Shown: positions 7,457-13,301 of the stretch, piece by piece | Layout: every line of letters begins with the position of its first letter | Numbering within the stretch: the first letter of the stretch is position 1 | DNA from: an uncultured Lachnospiraceae bacterium | GTDB taxonomy: Bacteria; Bacillota_A; Clostridia; Lachnospirales; Lachnospiraceae | Direction of reading: 5' to 3' | Assembly (NCBI GenBank): GCA_905207905.1 | Contig: CAJLNC010000055.1 | Coordinates: 1 to 16,867 of the forward strand | Length of the DNA: 16,867 bases | The notes under the pieces: generated by a model | Database searches by the model: none | Told to the model about the DNA's origin: nothing | Seen by the model: only the letters and a program-made list of their open reading frames with translations | Position numbers and translations under genes: made by a program

Positions 7457-8575
7457 ATGAGTAAAAACTTTCAGCCGCAGACAAAGGAAACCTGTCTGCC
7501 GGTAAAAAAAGACGGAAAATTTGCGTACAATATTTATCTGGAGCATTCCTTTGAGCATCTGCCGGAGCGGATAGCCCAACTGGATATAGCAGACCGGAAG
7601 CTCTGCATTGTAACAGATACCAATGTTGAGAAACTTTACGGGCAGGAGATCCAACAGATTCTGACTCCATGCTGTAAGGAGACCTCTCTCTATGTAATTC
7701 CCGCCGGGGAAGCGCATAAAAACCTGGATGAGATCCGAAAGCTGTATCAACATCTGATCAGCCAGAAAATGGACCGAAAGGATATTCTGGTGGCCCTGGG
7801 CGGAGGCGTTGTCGGGGACATGACCGGGTATGCGGCAGCCACTTATCTTCGCGGTGTCCGTTTTGTCCAGATTCCTACCACACTTCTGGCACAGGTAGAC
7901 AGCAGCATCGGAGGCAAGACCGGTGTGGATTTTGATCAGTATAAAAACATGGTGGGAGCATTTCACCAGCCGTCTTTGGTATATCTGAATCTGAACACCC
8001 TGAAAACGCTTTCAGAAGAACAGTTTGCCTGCGGTATGGGAGAGGTATTAAAACACGGTCTGATCTGCAATGCTTCCTATTATGAATGGATCATCAACCA
8101 CATGGATGAGATCCTGGAGCGGAATTTTACGGCGCTCCTTGCTCTGGTGGCAGAAAGCTGCCAGATCAAGCGGGCTGTAGTGGAAAAGGATCCCACGGAG
8201 CAGGGAGACCGGGCGCTTTTGAATTTCGGCCATACCATTGGCCATGCCATTGAAAAGCTAAAAGATTTTTCCCTGCTTCATGGTCAGTGCGTGGCTCTGG
8301 GATATGTGGCAGCTGCCTATATTTCATGGAAACGGGAACTGTTGACGGAAGAAGAATTTTATGAGATACGGGATATGAATGTGGGATTTGCTCTCCCTAT
8401 CTCCCTGGACGGCCTCACTCCGGAAGCTATTTTGGAGGCCACAAAGCATGATAAAAAGATGGTGTCCGGACAGATTCGCTTCGTACTGTTAAAGGGAATT
8501 GGAAAAGCCTTCTTAGATGACACTGTGACGGATCAGGAGATACTGGATGCTGTAAAGAGCCTGATCCTTGCATGA
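7457..8575 (+). CDS. aroB: 3-dehydroquinate synthase
   Basis: AroB cyclises DAHP to 3-dehydroquinate, the second step of the shikimate pathway, using NAD and a divalent metal. The product (372 residues from this start) shows the NAD-binding GGGVVGD loop (115-121), the IPTTLLAQVDSSIGGKTGVD signature (139-158), and the three metal ligands: Glu196 in GMGEVLKHG, His259 in NFGHTIGHA and His275 in LLHGQ. Two in-frame ATGs compete. ATG 7457 has GGAG six bases upstream (7447-7450) and is chosen; ATG 7445 with AAAGG upstream adds MEID. No other aro genes are nearby. It occupies the place where divIVA usually lies in this type of cluster. Confidence 0.96.
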   Translation: MSKNFQPQTKETCLPVKKDGKFAYNIYLEHSFEHLPERIAQLDIADRKLCIVTDTNVEKLYGQEIQQILTPCCKETSLYVIPAGEAHKNLDEIRKLYQHLISQKMDRKDILVALGGGVVGDMTGYAAATYLRGVRFVQIPTTLLAQVDSSIGGKTGVDFDQYKNMVGAFHQPSLVYLNLNTLKTLSEEQFACGMGEVLKHGLICNASYYEWIINHMDEILERNFTALLALVAESCQIKRAVVEKDPTEQGDRALLNFGHTIGHAIEKLKDFSLLHGQCVALGYVAAAYISWKRELLTEEEFYEIRDMNVGFALPISLDGLTPEAILEATKHDKKMVSGQIRFVLLKGIGKAFLDDTVTDQEILDAVKSLILA

Positions 8576-8607
8576 GCAATCTCATTTGCTTTCGAAAATA
8601 GATTGCT
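8575..8607 (+). other. Intergenic hairpin between aroB and lspA
   Basis: AGCAATCT (8575-8582) pairs perfectly with AGATTGCT (8600-8607), and ATTT (8584-8587) with AAAT (8596-8599) after a one-base bulge, leaving an 8-base loop. No T-tract follows, so a full terminator is unlikely. It may protect or separate the aroB and lspA messages. Confidence 0.45.
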
Positions 8608-8664
8608 TACCAGGAATCACAAAGAATGACCATAAGATTTTACAACAAGGGGAATGACCAGACT

Positions 8665-9273
8665 ATGAAAAAAGAAACCATCACAAGAGAATGGAAAATA
8701 AGCCTTTTTGGTGGGCTTATCCTCCTGGCCATTTTGCTGGGAATAGATCAGCTGACCAAATATCTGGCGTACAATTTTCTGCGCATCCGCGGCCCTTTAA
8801 GCCTTCTGCCGGATGTTTTTGAGCTGCAGTATCTGGAAAACCGGGGAGCCGCTTTTGGCATGCTGGAAAATATGCAGTGGATCTTTGTCCTCTTTGCACT
8901 GGTTATTACTGCAGCAGCAGGATGGCTTTATCTGCGTTTATGTTTCCGAAAATTTACAGGCCCCCGTTCCTTTGTTCCTTTGAAAGGCATCTGCATACTG
9001 CTTATGGCGGGGGCGCTGGGGAACATGATTGACCGACTGGCTCATGGTTTTGTCATTGACTTTCTCTACTTTTCCCTTATCGATTTTCCCATCTTTAATG
9101 TGGCGGACATTTACGTCTGCGTGGGAACCGCCTGCTTTCTGCTGCTGATTCTCTTTTATTACAAGGAGGAGGATCTGGATCAGATACAGGGAAAAAAGAC
9201 ACAGCAGGACTACATGAGGGATCTCATTGACAAGATCCGCGAGAGCAGGAATAAGGAGAATCAAAAGAACTAG
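8665..9273 (+). CDS. lspA: Prolipoprotein signal peptidase (signal peptidase II)
   Basis: LspA is an aspartyl protease in the membrane that removes the signal peptide from lipid-modified prolipoproteins. From ATG 8665 the product has 202 residues and four membrane helices. Both catalytic aspartates are in their motifs: Asp123 in GNMIDR (119-124) and Asp148 in FNVADIY (144-150). ENRGAAFG (58-65) is the conserved first-loop motif. The last 35 or so residues form a charged extension beyond the usual 160-170-residue length. The start is uncertain: ATG 8626, 8653 and 8665 are in frame. AAGGGG at 8647-8652 best suits 8665, and the shorter N-terminus matches the family. Confidence 0.95.
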   Translation: MKKETITREWKISLFGGLILLAILLGIDQLTKYLAYNFLRIRGPLSLLPDVFELQYLENRGAAFGMLENMQWIFVLFALVITAAAGWLYLRLCFRKFTGPRSFVPLKGICILLMAGALGNMIDRLAHGFVIDFLYFSLIDFPIFNVADIYVCVGTACFLLLILFYYKEEDLDQIQGKKTQQDYMRDLIDKIRESRNKENQKN

Positions 9274-9332
9274 GAAACCCTGGAAACTCATACCGGAAGA
9301 TAAAGAAGAGAAGTAGAAAAGGAGACGTTTTT

Positions 9333-10259
9333 ATGATCTTTCAGGCGACAACTTTGGATCAGGGGACCCGGATTGATAAATATCTTTCCAGGGAACTGCC
9401 GGATTGTTCCCGTTCTTTTTTGCAGAAGCTCATAGAGACCGGCCAGCTGCGGATCAACGGCACTGCCACATTAAAATCCAATTATAAAGTGAACGCAGGG
9501 GATGAGATTGAACTGGAAATTCCGGAGGCAGTGGAGCCGGAGATCGAGGCGGAGAACATCCCGCTTGATATTTTGTATGAGGATTCAGAGCTTCTGGTGG
9601 TAAACAAACCAAAGGGCATGGTGGTGCATCCCTGTCCGGGACACTATTCCGGAACTCTGGTAAACGCCCTGCTGTACCATTGCAGGGGGGATCTCTCCGG
9701 TATTAACGGCGTGATGCGGCCGGGGATCGTACACCGCATTGATCAGAATACCACAGGCTCTCTTCTGGTGTGTAAAAATGATTACTCTCACAATTTCCTT
9801 GCAGAACAGTTAAAGGTCCATTCTATTACGAGAAAATATCGGGCCATTGTCCATGGGAATCTGAAAGAAGAAGAGGGGACGGTCAATGCTCCTATCGGAC
9901 GCCATCCGGTTGATCGAAAAAAAATGGCTGTGAATCACAAAAATGGCAAGGAGGCTGTGACCCATTACCGAGTGCTGGAGCGTTTCGGAAAATATACTTA
10001 CCTTGAATGCCAGTTAGAGACAGGCCGCACTCATCAAATACGGGTTCATTTAACAAGCATAGGCCATCCGCTTCTGGGGGACGATGTCTACGGGCCTTCC
10101 AAATGCCCGATATCCGGCCTTCAGGGGCAAACCCTTCACGCCATGGTTCTGGGCTTTGTTCACCCTGTTACAAAGGAGTATATGGAGTTTACGGCGCCTC
10201 TGCCAGATTATTTTCAGGAATTGTTAGAAAAACTGAAGAGGGATGGGGCAAGACACTGA
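9333..10259 (+). CDS. RluA family (RluD-like) pseudouridine synthase
   Basis: Enzymes of this family isomerise uridine to pseudouridine in rRNA or tRNA. The 308-residue product has an N-terminal S4 RNA-binding domain (about 13-70, RIDKYLSRELPDCSRSFLQK) and the catalytic domain. The latter shows NKPKGMVVHP (91-100) and the active-site motif HRIDQNTTG (134-142) with catalytic Asp137. LETGRTHQIRVHLTSIGHPLLGD follows near 228-250. AAGGAG before ATG 9333 supports the start. The usual firmicute neighbour lspA lies 59 bases upstream, and this gene closes the plus-strand run. The exact target uridines cannot be told from sequence. Confidence 0.94.
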   Translation: MIFQATTLDQGTRIDKYLSRELPDCSRSFLQKLIETGQLRINGTATLKSNYKVNAGDEIELEIPEAVEPEIEAENIPLDILYEDSELLVVNKPKGMVVHPCPGHYSGTLVNALLYHCRGDLSGINGVMRPGIVHRIDQNTTGSLLVCKNDYSHNFLAEQLKVHSITRKYRAIVHGNLKEEEGTVNAPIGRHPVDRKKMAVNHKNGKEAVTHYRVLERFGKYTYLECQLETGRTHQIRVHLTSIGHPLLGDDVYGPSKCPISGLQGQTLHAMVLGFVHPVTKEYMEFTAPLPDYFQELLEKLKRDGARH

Positions 10260-10321
10260 TCCTGGCAGATTGCTGCAAAATACTTCCGGCAGTACCCTTT
10301 CGGGTGATTTAGCGCATTTTT

Positions 10322-10350
10322 GTTTCATAGGAAGGAACTTCCTATGAAAC
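10322..10350. repeat. Perfect 13-bp inverted repeat with 3-base loop between convergent genes
   Basis: GTTTCATAGGAAG (10322-10334), GAA, CTTCCTATGAAAC (10338-10350). It lies in the 117-base gap between the pseudouridine synthase gene and ttcA. The hairpin would be very stable, but on each strand the stem is preceded, not followed, by the T- or pyrimidine-rich stretch, so it does not look like a standard intrinsic terminator. It may stop transcription in a non-canonical way, protect 3' ends, or be a protein-binding site. Confidence 0.6.
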
Positions 10351-10376
10351 GAGAAACAATCCCCGGCAGTTTGCTT

Positions 10377-11153
10377 CTAGTTTGTCCCAACATCCGTTTG
10401 GTGCGGAAGATTTGTATCTCCGCGCTTATGGATGATTCGTTTTGGCCAGCCTTGAATATTTCCATCCAGGATCGCAGTGAACATTCTCTGCTTGGTTCCT
10501 GGATTTTCTTTTGTCAGCTGGCGAAGCAGATCTTTTGCATACTCACGCTTGGTAAATCCGTCTACCGGACAGGGATTCTTTGCCACAGGCAGGTCATACT
10601 TATTTTTAAATCCGATCACATCCGCCTCATCCACATAGATCATGGGGCGGATCACCGTAAGATCCATCCGGTCCAGGTATGTTCTGGGGGAGAAAGAGTA
10701 GAAACGCCCTTCATAAATCAAAGACAGAAGCATGGTTTCCACCACATCGTCCTTGTGGTGGGCATATGCCACCTTATTGCAGCCCAGTTCCTTTGCCTTT
10801 TCATTGAAAGCTCCTTTGCGCATTTTGGCACACAGAGAACAAGGATTGGACTCCTTCCGGTCTTCAAAGATAATCTGGCCGATCTGGGTATCCACTATCG
10901 TGTAGGGCACCTCCAGCTTCGCGCAGAGGGCTTTAATAGGCTCCAGATCAAATCCCGGGAAGCCCAGGGAGCAGGTGATGGCCTGAAGTTCAAAAGGCTT
11001 TGGATAGAACCTTCTAAGGCCGCTGAGGGCATAGAGTAATGTGAGACTGTCTTTTCCGCCGGAAATCCCTACGGCAATTTTGTCTCCTTCTTCGATCATC
11101 TGATATTCATCAACTGCCTTTCGCACCAGACTCATCAATTTTTGTAATTTCAT
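10377..11153 (-). CDS. ttcA: TtcA-type tRNA 2-thiocytidine biosynthesis protein
   Basis: TtcA is a PP-loop ATPase with an iron-sulfur cluster that adds sulfur to cytidine 32 of certain tRNAs. The 258-residue product carries the PP-loop SGGKDS (31-36) and the Cys pair NPCSLCAK with Cys105 and Cys108. AHHKDDVVETMLLSL (131-145) follows, and then a third cluster-type cysteine, Cys195 in KNPCPVDG. All three expected cysteines are thus present. AAAGGGAA precedes the ATG at 11153. The gene stands alone with its own promoter 88 or so bases upstream. Related PP-loop enzymes (TtuA, TilS) are less likely because of the CxxC plus distal Cys pattern. Confidence 0.87.
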   Translation of the reverse strand: MKLQKLMSLVRKAVDEYQMIEEGDKIAVGISGGKDSLTLLYALSGLRRFYPKPFELQAITCSLGFPGFDLEPIKALCAKLEVPYTIVDTQIGQIIFEDRKESNPCSLCAKMRKGAFNEKAKELGCNKVAYAHHKDDVVETMLLSLIYEGRFYSFSPRTYLDRMDLTVIRPMIYVDEADVIGFKNKYDLPVAKNPCPVDGFTKREYAKDLLRQLTKENPGTKQRMFTAILDGNIQGWPKRIIHKRGDTNLPHQTDVGTN

Positions 11154-11248
11154 ATAAAATTCCCTTTCTGTTAAATAAAGAATGCGTCTTAAAAAAGTCT
11201 GCCCGCCGCTTCGCGCTCCGTTGGCATCCTTTAATTTATATCGTTTCT

Positions 11249-11277
11249 ATCATAGCGAAAAGCTGGAAATTTGACAA
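11249..11277 (-). promoter_or_regulatory. Promoter of ttcA
   Basis: On the minus strand TTGTCA (11277-11272), a 17-base spacer and TATGAT (11254-11249), each five of six to consensus. The leader to ttcA would be about 88 bases; it contains a GC-rich segment followed by six T (about 11185-11235 region), which could act as an attenuator, though I could not draw a clean stem. Confidence 0.6.
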
Positions 11278-11300
11278 CTGTTTTTTATTAGGAGTTTTGA

Positions 11301-11330
11301 GCATCAATGTACACAGTACAACACGGATGC
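11301..11330. repeat. Nested dyad, operator-like
   Basis: Outer arms GCATC (11301-11305) and GATGC (11326-11330) enclose inner arms TGTAC (11308-11312) and GTACA (11316-11320) around ACA. The inner 13 bp is a perfect dyad. It lies between the divergent ttcA promoter and the short plus-strand frames, so an operator is plausible; no regulator gene is adjacent. Confidence 0.4.
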
Positions 11331-11375
11331 TATTGAATAAAAAGTATATGGAAGGAAAAAGCAGAGGTGATTGTA

Positions 11376-11429
11376 ATGTTCCATGAGAATAAAACATATT
11401 GGCGGATAGCCGTTTCTGTGATAAAATGA
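11376..11429 (+). CDS. Possible 17-residue leader peptide
   Basis: ATG 11376 follows AGAGGTGATT by four bases of spacing, one of the best ribosome binding sites in the window. The peptide MFHENKTYWRIAVSVIK ends at TGA 11427-11429. That stop overlaps the ATG of a second short frame (ATGA arrangement), so the two could be translationally coupled. Alternatively this is the start of a small gene broken by a frameshift at the A-run 11423-11426. I recognise no family. Confidence 0.3.
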   Translation: MFHENKTYWRIAVSVIK

Positions 11430-11515
11430 TGATGGTATCCGCGGCCAGAGCATACGGCTCCTTGAATGCCAATGAGATTGTTTTTTCTGCGCGGATGCTG
11501 GATCGTGTGAAATAG
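11426..11515 (+). CDS. Possible 29-residue small protein, weakly Spo0E-like
   Basis: The product starts with MMMV and continues SAARAYGSLNANEIV, then FSARMLDRVK. This has the rough shape of the Spo0E-like phosphatase hairpin (helix, glycine turn, helix ending in S-x-x-L-D). However, the signature serine is alanine and the first helix is short, so the match is weak. Joined in the -1 frame to the preceding 17 codons it would give a 46-residue protein, close to the normal Spo0E-like length. It has no ribosome binding site of its own. Confidence 0.25.
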   Translation: MMMVSAARAYGSLNANEIVFSARMLDRVK

Positions 11516-11591
11516 GAACTGTACAGCCATAACGGTTCTTATTGATTGCTGTGGCCGTGCGGGACGGAAAAGGAGGGCAGTCTATAAAACT

Positions 11592-12077
11592 ATGAAAAAA
11601 TGGCTTTTAGTTGCATTCACCTTTGTTCCCATTCTTGTGGGAGATTTGATCAATCGTTTCCTGCTTCTCCCGGTCATCGGCAGTCTCCTTTTTTATGTAC
11701 TGCCTTTAGCGACTACGGTATTTTGGTTTTTCGTCGGGAGATGGTATGAACGCAGCTCCTGGAAAACTGTGCAGGCCATACTCATCGGAAATGCCACAGG
11801 GCTGGTTTCCCTGGTAATTTCTTTCTGGAGATATTGGTCGGAAACGCCGGGTAACGGAACTGGGATCCTTTGGACTCTAATGAATAAATTTCAATTATAT
11901 ACGGATGCCGCTCCTGGGTACTTATTGGGGAAAATTGCGCTCCTTTTCGAGCCTCAGCCGAATACGATAGGAAGAGCCTCTATGACTGCTTTGCGGGTTC
12001 TGTCTGTCGTCTATCTGATCGTTGTTTTTTTGCTAGGCTTCTTTTTGGAAAGACGAAAAAATAAACACAATATATAG
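11592..12077 (+). CDS. Unknown four-helix membrane protein
   Basis: I do not recognise this 161-residue protein. Hydrophobic segments lie at about 4-21, 26-48, 59-79 and 133-152, with a polar loop of about 50 residues between the third and fourth (ETPGNGTG to NTIGRASM). The C-terminus is basic (ERRKNKHN), so by the positive-inside rule the tail is cytoplasmic. AGGAGGG at 11571-11577 is 14 bases before ATG 11592, longer than usual, so expression may be modest. The gene stands alone between the noncoding stretch and dtd, and a perfect 40-bp palindrome follows it. Confidence 0.7.
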   Translation: MKKWLLVAFTFVPILVGDLINRFLLLPVIGSLLFYVLPLATTVFWFFVGRWYERSSWKTVQAILIGNATGLVSLVISFWRYWSETPGNGTGILWTLMNKFQLYTDAAPGYLLGKIALLFEPQPNTIGRASMTALRVLSVVYLIVVFLLGFFLERRKNKHNI

Positions 12078-12118
12078 CAGCTAATCAAACAAATGTCACC
12101 AGTTTTAAATAGAAATAC

Positions 12119-12158
12119 CAGCCTATATTCTCATAATTAATTATGAGAATATAGGCTG
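12119..12158. repeat. Perfect 40-bp palindrome containing the AATTAATT-centred site (site 1)
   Basis: Each 20-base arm is an exact reverse complement of the other with no spacer; the left arm reads CAGCCTATATTCTCATAATT. The central 22 bp (12128-12149) differ by one base from 13191-13212 near the HTH gene, which marks it as one of a local family. No T-tract follows on either strand, so it is not an ordinary terminator. Confidence 0.8.
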
Positions 12159-12162
12159 CCTG

Positions 12163-12189
12163 TGACAAAAATAGCTACATGACAAAAAT
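12163..12189 (+). repeat. Two direct copies of TGACAAAAAT
   Basis: The 10-mer occurs at 12163-12172 and 12180-12189, 17 bp apart start to start, between the palindrome and dtd. A pair of transcription-factor half sites is possible. I see no -10 element at a matching distance. Confidence 0.35.
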
Positions 12190-12260
12190 TCCTGCATCAT
12201 GCCATGTTTACAGGCGGCTGAAACAGCAATAACAAATCAACAAAATAAGGAGAAATTATC

Positions 12261-12713
12261 ATGAAATTCGTAATACAGCGGGTCACAGAAGCATCTGTGA
12301 CGATTGATGGGACAACCGTGGGAGAGATTGGAAAGGGATTTCTGGTACTCATCGGCGTGGGCGCCAAGGATACAAGGGAAATCGCAGACTTTTATATTAA
12401 GAAAATGATTGGTCTGCGAATCTTTGAGGATGAAAATGGAAAGACAAATCTTTCTTTAAAAGATGTGAAGGGACAGCTTCTTCTGGTATCTCAGTTTACC
12501 CTATATGCCAACTGCCGCAAAGGAAATCGCCCCAGTTTCATTGAGGCCGGAGGTCCGAAGATGGCGGAAGAGTTGTATGAGTATATCATCCAGGAGTGCA
12601 GAAAGCAGATACCTGTGGTTGAGACCGGGAAATTCGGAGCTGATATGAAGGTAAATCTGTGCAATGACGGGCCGTTTACGATTATTCTGGATGAAAATCT
12701 GCACAAAATATAG
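12261..12713 (+). CDS. dtd: D-aminoacyl-tRNA deacylase
   Basis: DTD hydrolyses D-amino acids and glycine mischarged on tRNA. The 150-residue product is full length. It has the two conserved motifs that form the active site across the dimer: [17 protein letters not shown] (77-93) and NDGPFT (near 135-140) with the Gly-cisPro pair. The usual residue after GP is Val; Phe here is a mild variant. AAGGAG nine bases before ATG 12261 supports the start. In many clostridia dtd follows relA; here it stands alone. A repeat of the recombination-like region begins six bases after its stop. Confidence 0.97.
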   Translation: MKFVIQRVTEASVTIDGTTVGEIGKGFLVLIGVGAKDTREIADFYIKKMIGLRIFEDENGKTNLSLKDVKGQLLLVSQFTLYANCRKGNRPSFIEAGGPKMAEELYEYIIQECRKQIPVVETGKFGADMKVNLCNDGPFTIILDENLHKI

Positions 12714-12718
12714 AAAAT

Positions 12719-12744
12719 TTTTGAGAAAACACAAGAAAATCCCA
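12719..12744 (+). repeat. 26-bp direct repeat, left copy (site A)
   Basis: TTTTGAGAAA, four variable bases, AAGAAAATCCCA. It matches 13242-13267 in 23 of 26 positions, and the three differences are all transitions. The copies are exactly 523 bp apart and bracket the HTH gene. Confidence 0.75.
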
Positions 12745-12772
12745 AATTATTCTGAACAAAACAGCTATAACA

Positions 12773-13132
12773 TTAATAGAAAAGATCCGTATCTTTTCCC
12801 TCTAGTTCTTTTAACCGCCGGTAGAGGGTTGCCCTGCTGCAGCCTAAGAGCCTGGCGGTTTCTTCACATCCGATTTCTTTCATGCTGGCCTTTATATCTG
12901 AAAGCCGCCAGAGAGAAGAGGTACTTCCCGATACGTCCAGCCGTTTTCTTCCTGCATTTCGTTCATTTTTTTGTTTTTTGTAATATTCCACCATCAATAG
13001 TCCATTTCCCTCGGAATCAAAATCCAGAGCCAGAGAAACCTGATGTTCTTTCAACTGGCCATTTATTCTGCCAATTCGCTCCTTTAATGAGTCCGTAACC
13101 GGCAATTTCCCTATATATTCTCGATGCAGCAT
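12773..13132 (-). CDS. Small Fis-type helix-turn-helix DNA-binding protein
   Basis: The 119-residue product has a clear C-terminal helix-turn-helix (about 86-109, IGCEETARLLGCSRATLYRR). This is the Fis/HTH_8 type seen in sigma-54 activators and at the end of some resolvases. The N-terminal 80 residues (helical, then LALDFDSEGNGLLMVEYYKK, then a basic stretch) match nothing I know, and no AAA+ domain or resolvase catalytic domain is present. AGAGGA precedes ATG 13132. It is convergent with dtd. A 66-bp palindrome and three related sites lie around it, suggesting autoregulation or a role with the neighbouring recombinase; that is inference. Confidence 0.75.
   Translation of the reverse strand: MLHREYIGKLPVTDSLKERIGRINGQLKEHQVSLALDFDSEGNGLLMVEYYKKQKNERNAGRKRLDVSGSTSSLWRLSDIKASMKEIGCEETARLLGCSRATLYRRLKELEGKDTDLFY
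12779..12798 (-). terminator. Hairpin in the last codons of the HTH gene
   Basis: On the minus strand GAAAAGAT (12798-12791), ACGG, ATCTTTTC (12786-12779): an 8-bp perfect stem with T residues in the 3' arm, ending just before the stop codon. It may help to end the HTH transcript, though no separate T-tract follows. Confidence 0.35.
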
Positions 13133-13168
13133 AATTATCCTCTATATGTTGTGTTTTTCAGACCTCTA

Positions 13169-13234
13169 TGGTCAACGGGTGTTTTAGTTTTTCTCATAAT
13201 TAATTTTGAGAAAACGCGAAACACCGGTTGACCA
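13169..13234. repeat. 66-bp nested palindrome upstream of the HTH gene (contains site 2)
   Basis: Outer arms 13169-13184 and 13219-13234 match in 15 of 16 positions (TGGTCAAC, one mismatch, GGTGTTT). Inner arms TTTTCTCA (13189-13196) and TGAGAAAA (13207-13214) surround AATTAATT. Outer and inner arms share the same centre (13201/13202), with four unpaired positions between them, so this is one large palindrome of 27 paired positions per 33-base arm. It lies 37-102 bases upstream of the HTH start codon. Confidence 0.8.
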
Positions 13235-13251
13235 TAATTAATTTTGAGAAA
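13233..13251 (+). repeat. Third copy of the AATTAATT-centred site (site 3)
   Basis: The 19 bases CATAATTAATTTTGAGAAA are identical to 13195-13213, 38 bp upstream. The left half of the palindrome is missing here (GAC in place of TCT), and the right side runs directly into the right copy of the 26-bp direct repeat. Confidence 0.75.
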
Positions 13252-13267
13252 GTGCAAGAAAATCCCA
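13242..13267 (+). repeat. 26-bp direct repeat, right copy
   Basis: Partner of 12719-12744: TTTTGAGAAA, GTGC, AAGAAAATCCCA. It overlaps site 3 and ends 35 bases from the recombinase stop codon. Together the two copies delimit a 523-bp unit holding only the HTH gene and its palindromes. Confidence 0.75.
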
Positions 13268-13301
13268 TGACTGAAGGCGGGCTGCCCTGTGCACACGGAT
13301 G

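Larger units (their letters stand above)
11154..11591. other. 438-base stretch without a convincing gene
   Basis: From left to right it holds the ttcA leader and promoter, a nested dyad (11301-11330), a near-ideal ribosome binding site (AGAGGTGAT, 11364-11372) with a 17-codon frame, a second short frame (11426-11515), and the leader of the membrane-protein gene. It looks like regulatory DNA plus either tiny genes or the remains of one. Confidence 0.6.

Noticed and set aside
7025..7966. 313-codon open frame on the minus strand across ylmH and aroB
   Set aside because: It lies fully opposite two well-conserved genes, has no ribosome binding site, and its translation shows no family motif.
10322..10350. 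Resemblance of the palindrome to Flp recombinase FRT arms (GGAACTTC / GAAGTTCC)
   Set aside because: Only a short common string is shared, there is no 8-bp spacer or 13-bp FRT arm spacing, and no Flp-type gene is near.
11271..11276. Perfect TTGACA on the plus strand as a promoter for the downstream small frames
   Set aside because: No -10-like hexamer occurs at 16-18 bases; the same DNA read on the minus strand gives a much better ttcA promoter.
12719..13267. CRISPR array
   Set aside because: There are only two or three repeat copies with unequal, long spacing, the interval is coding, and no cas gene is present.
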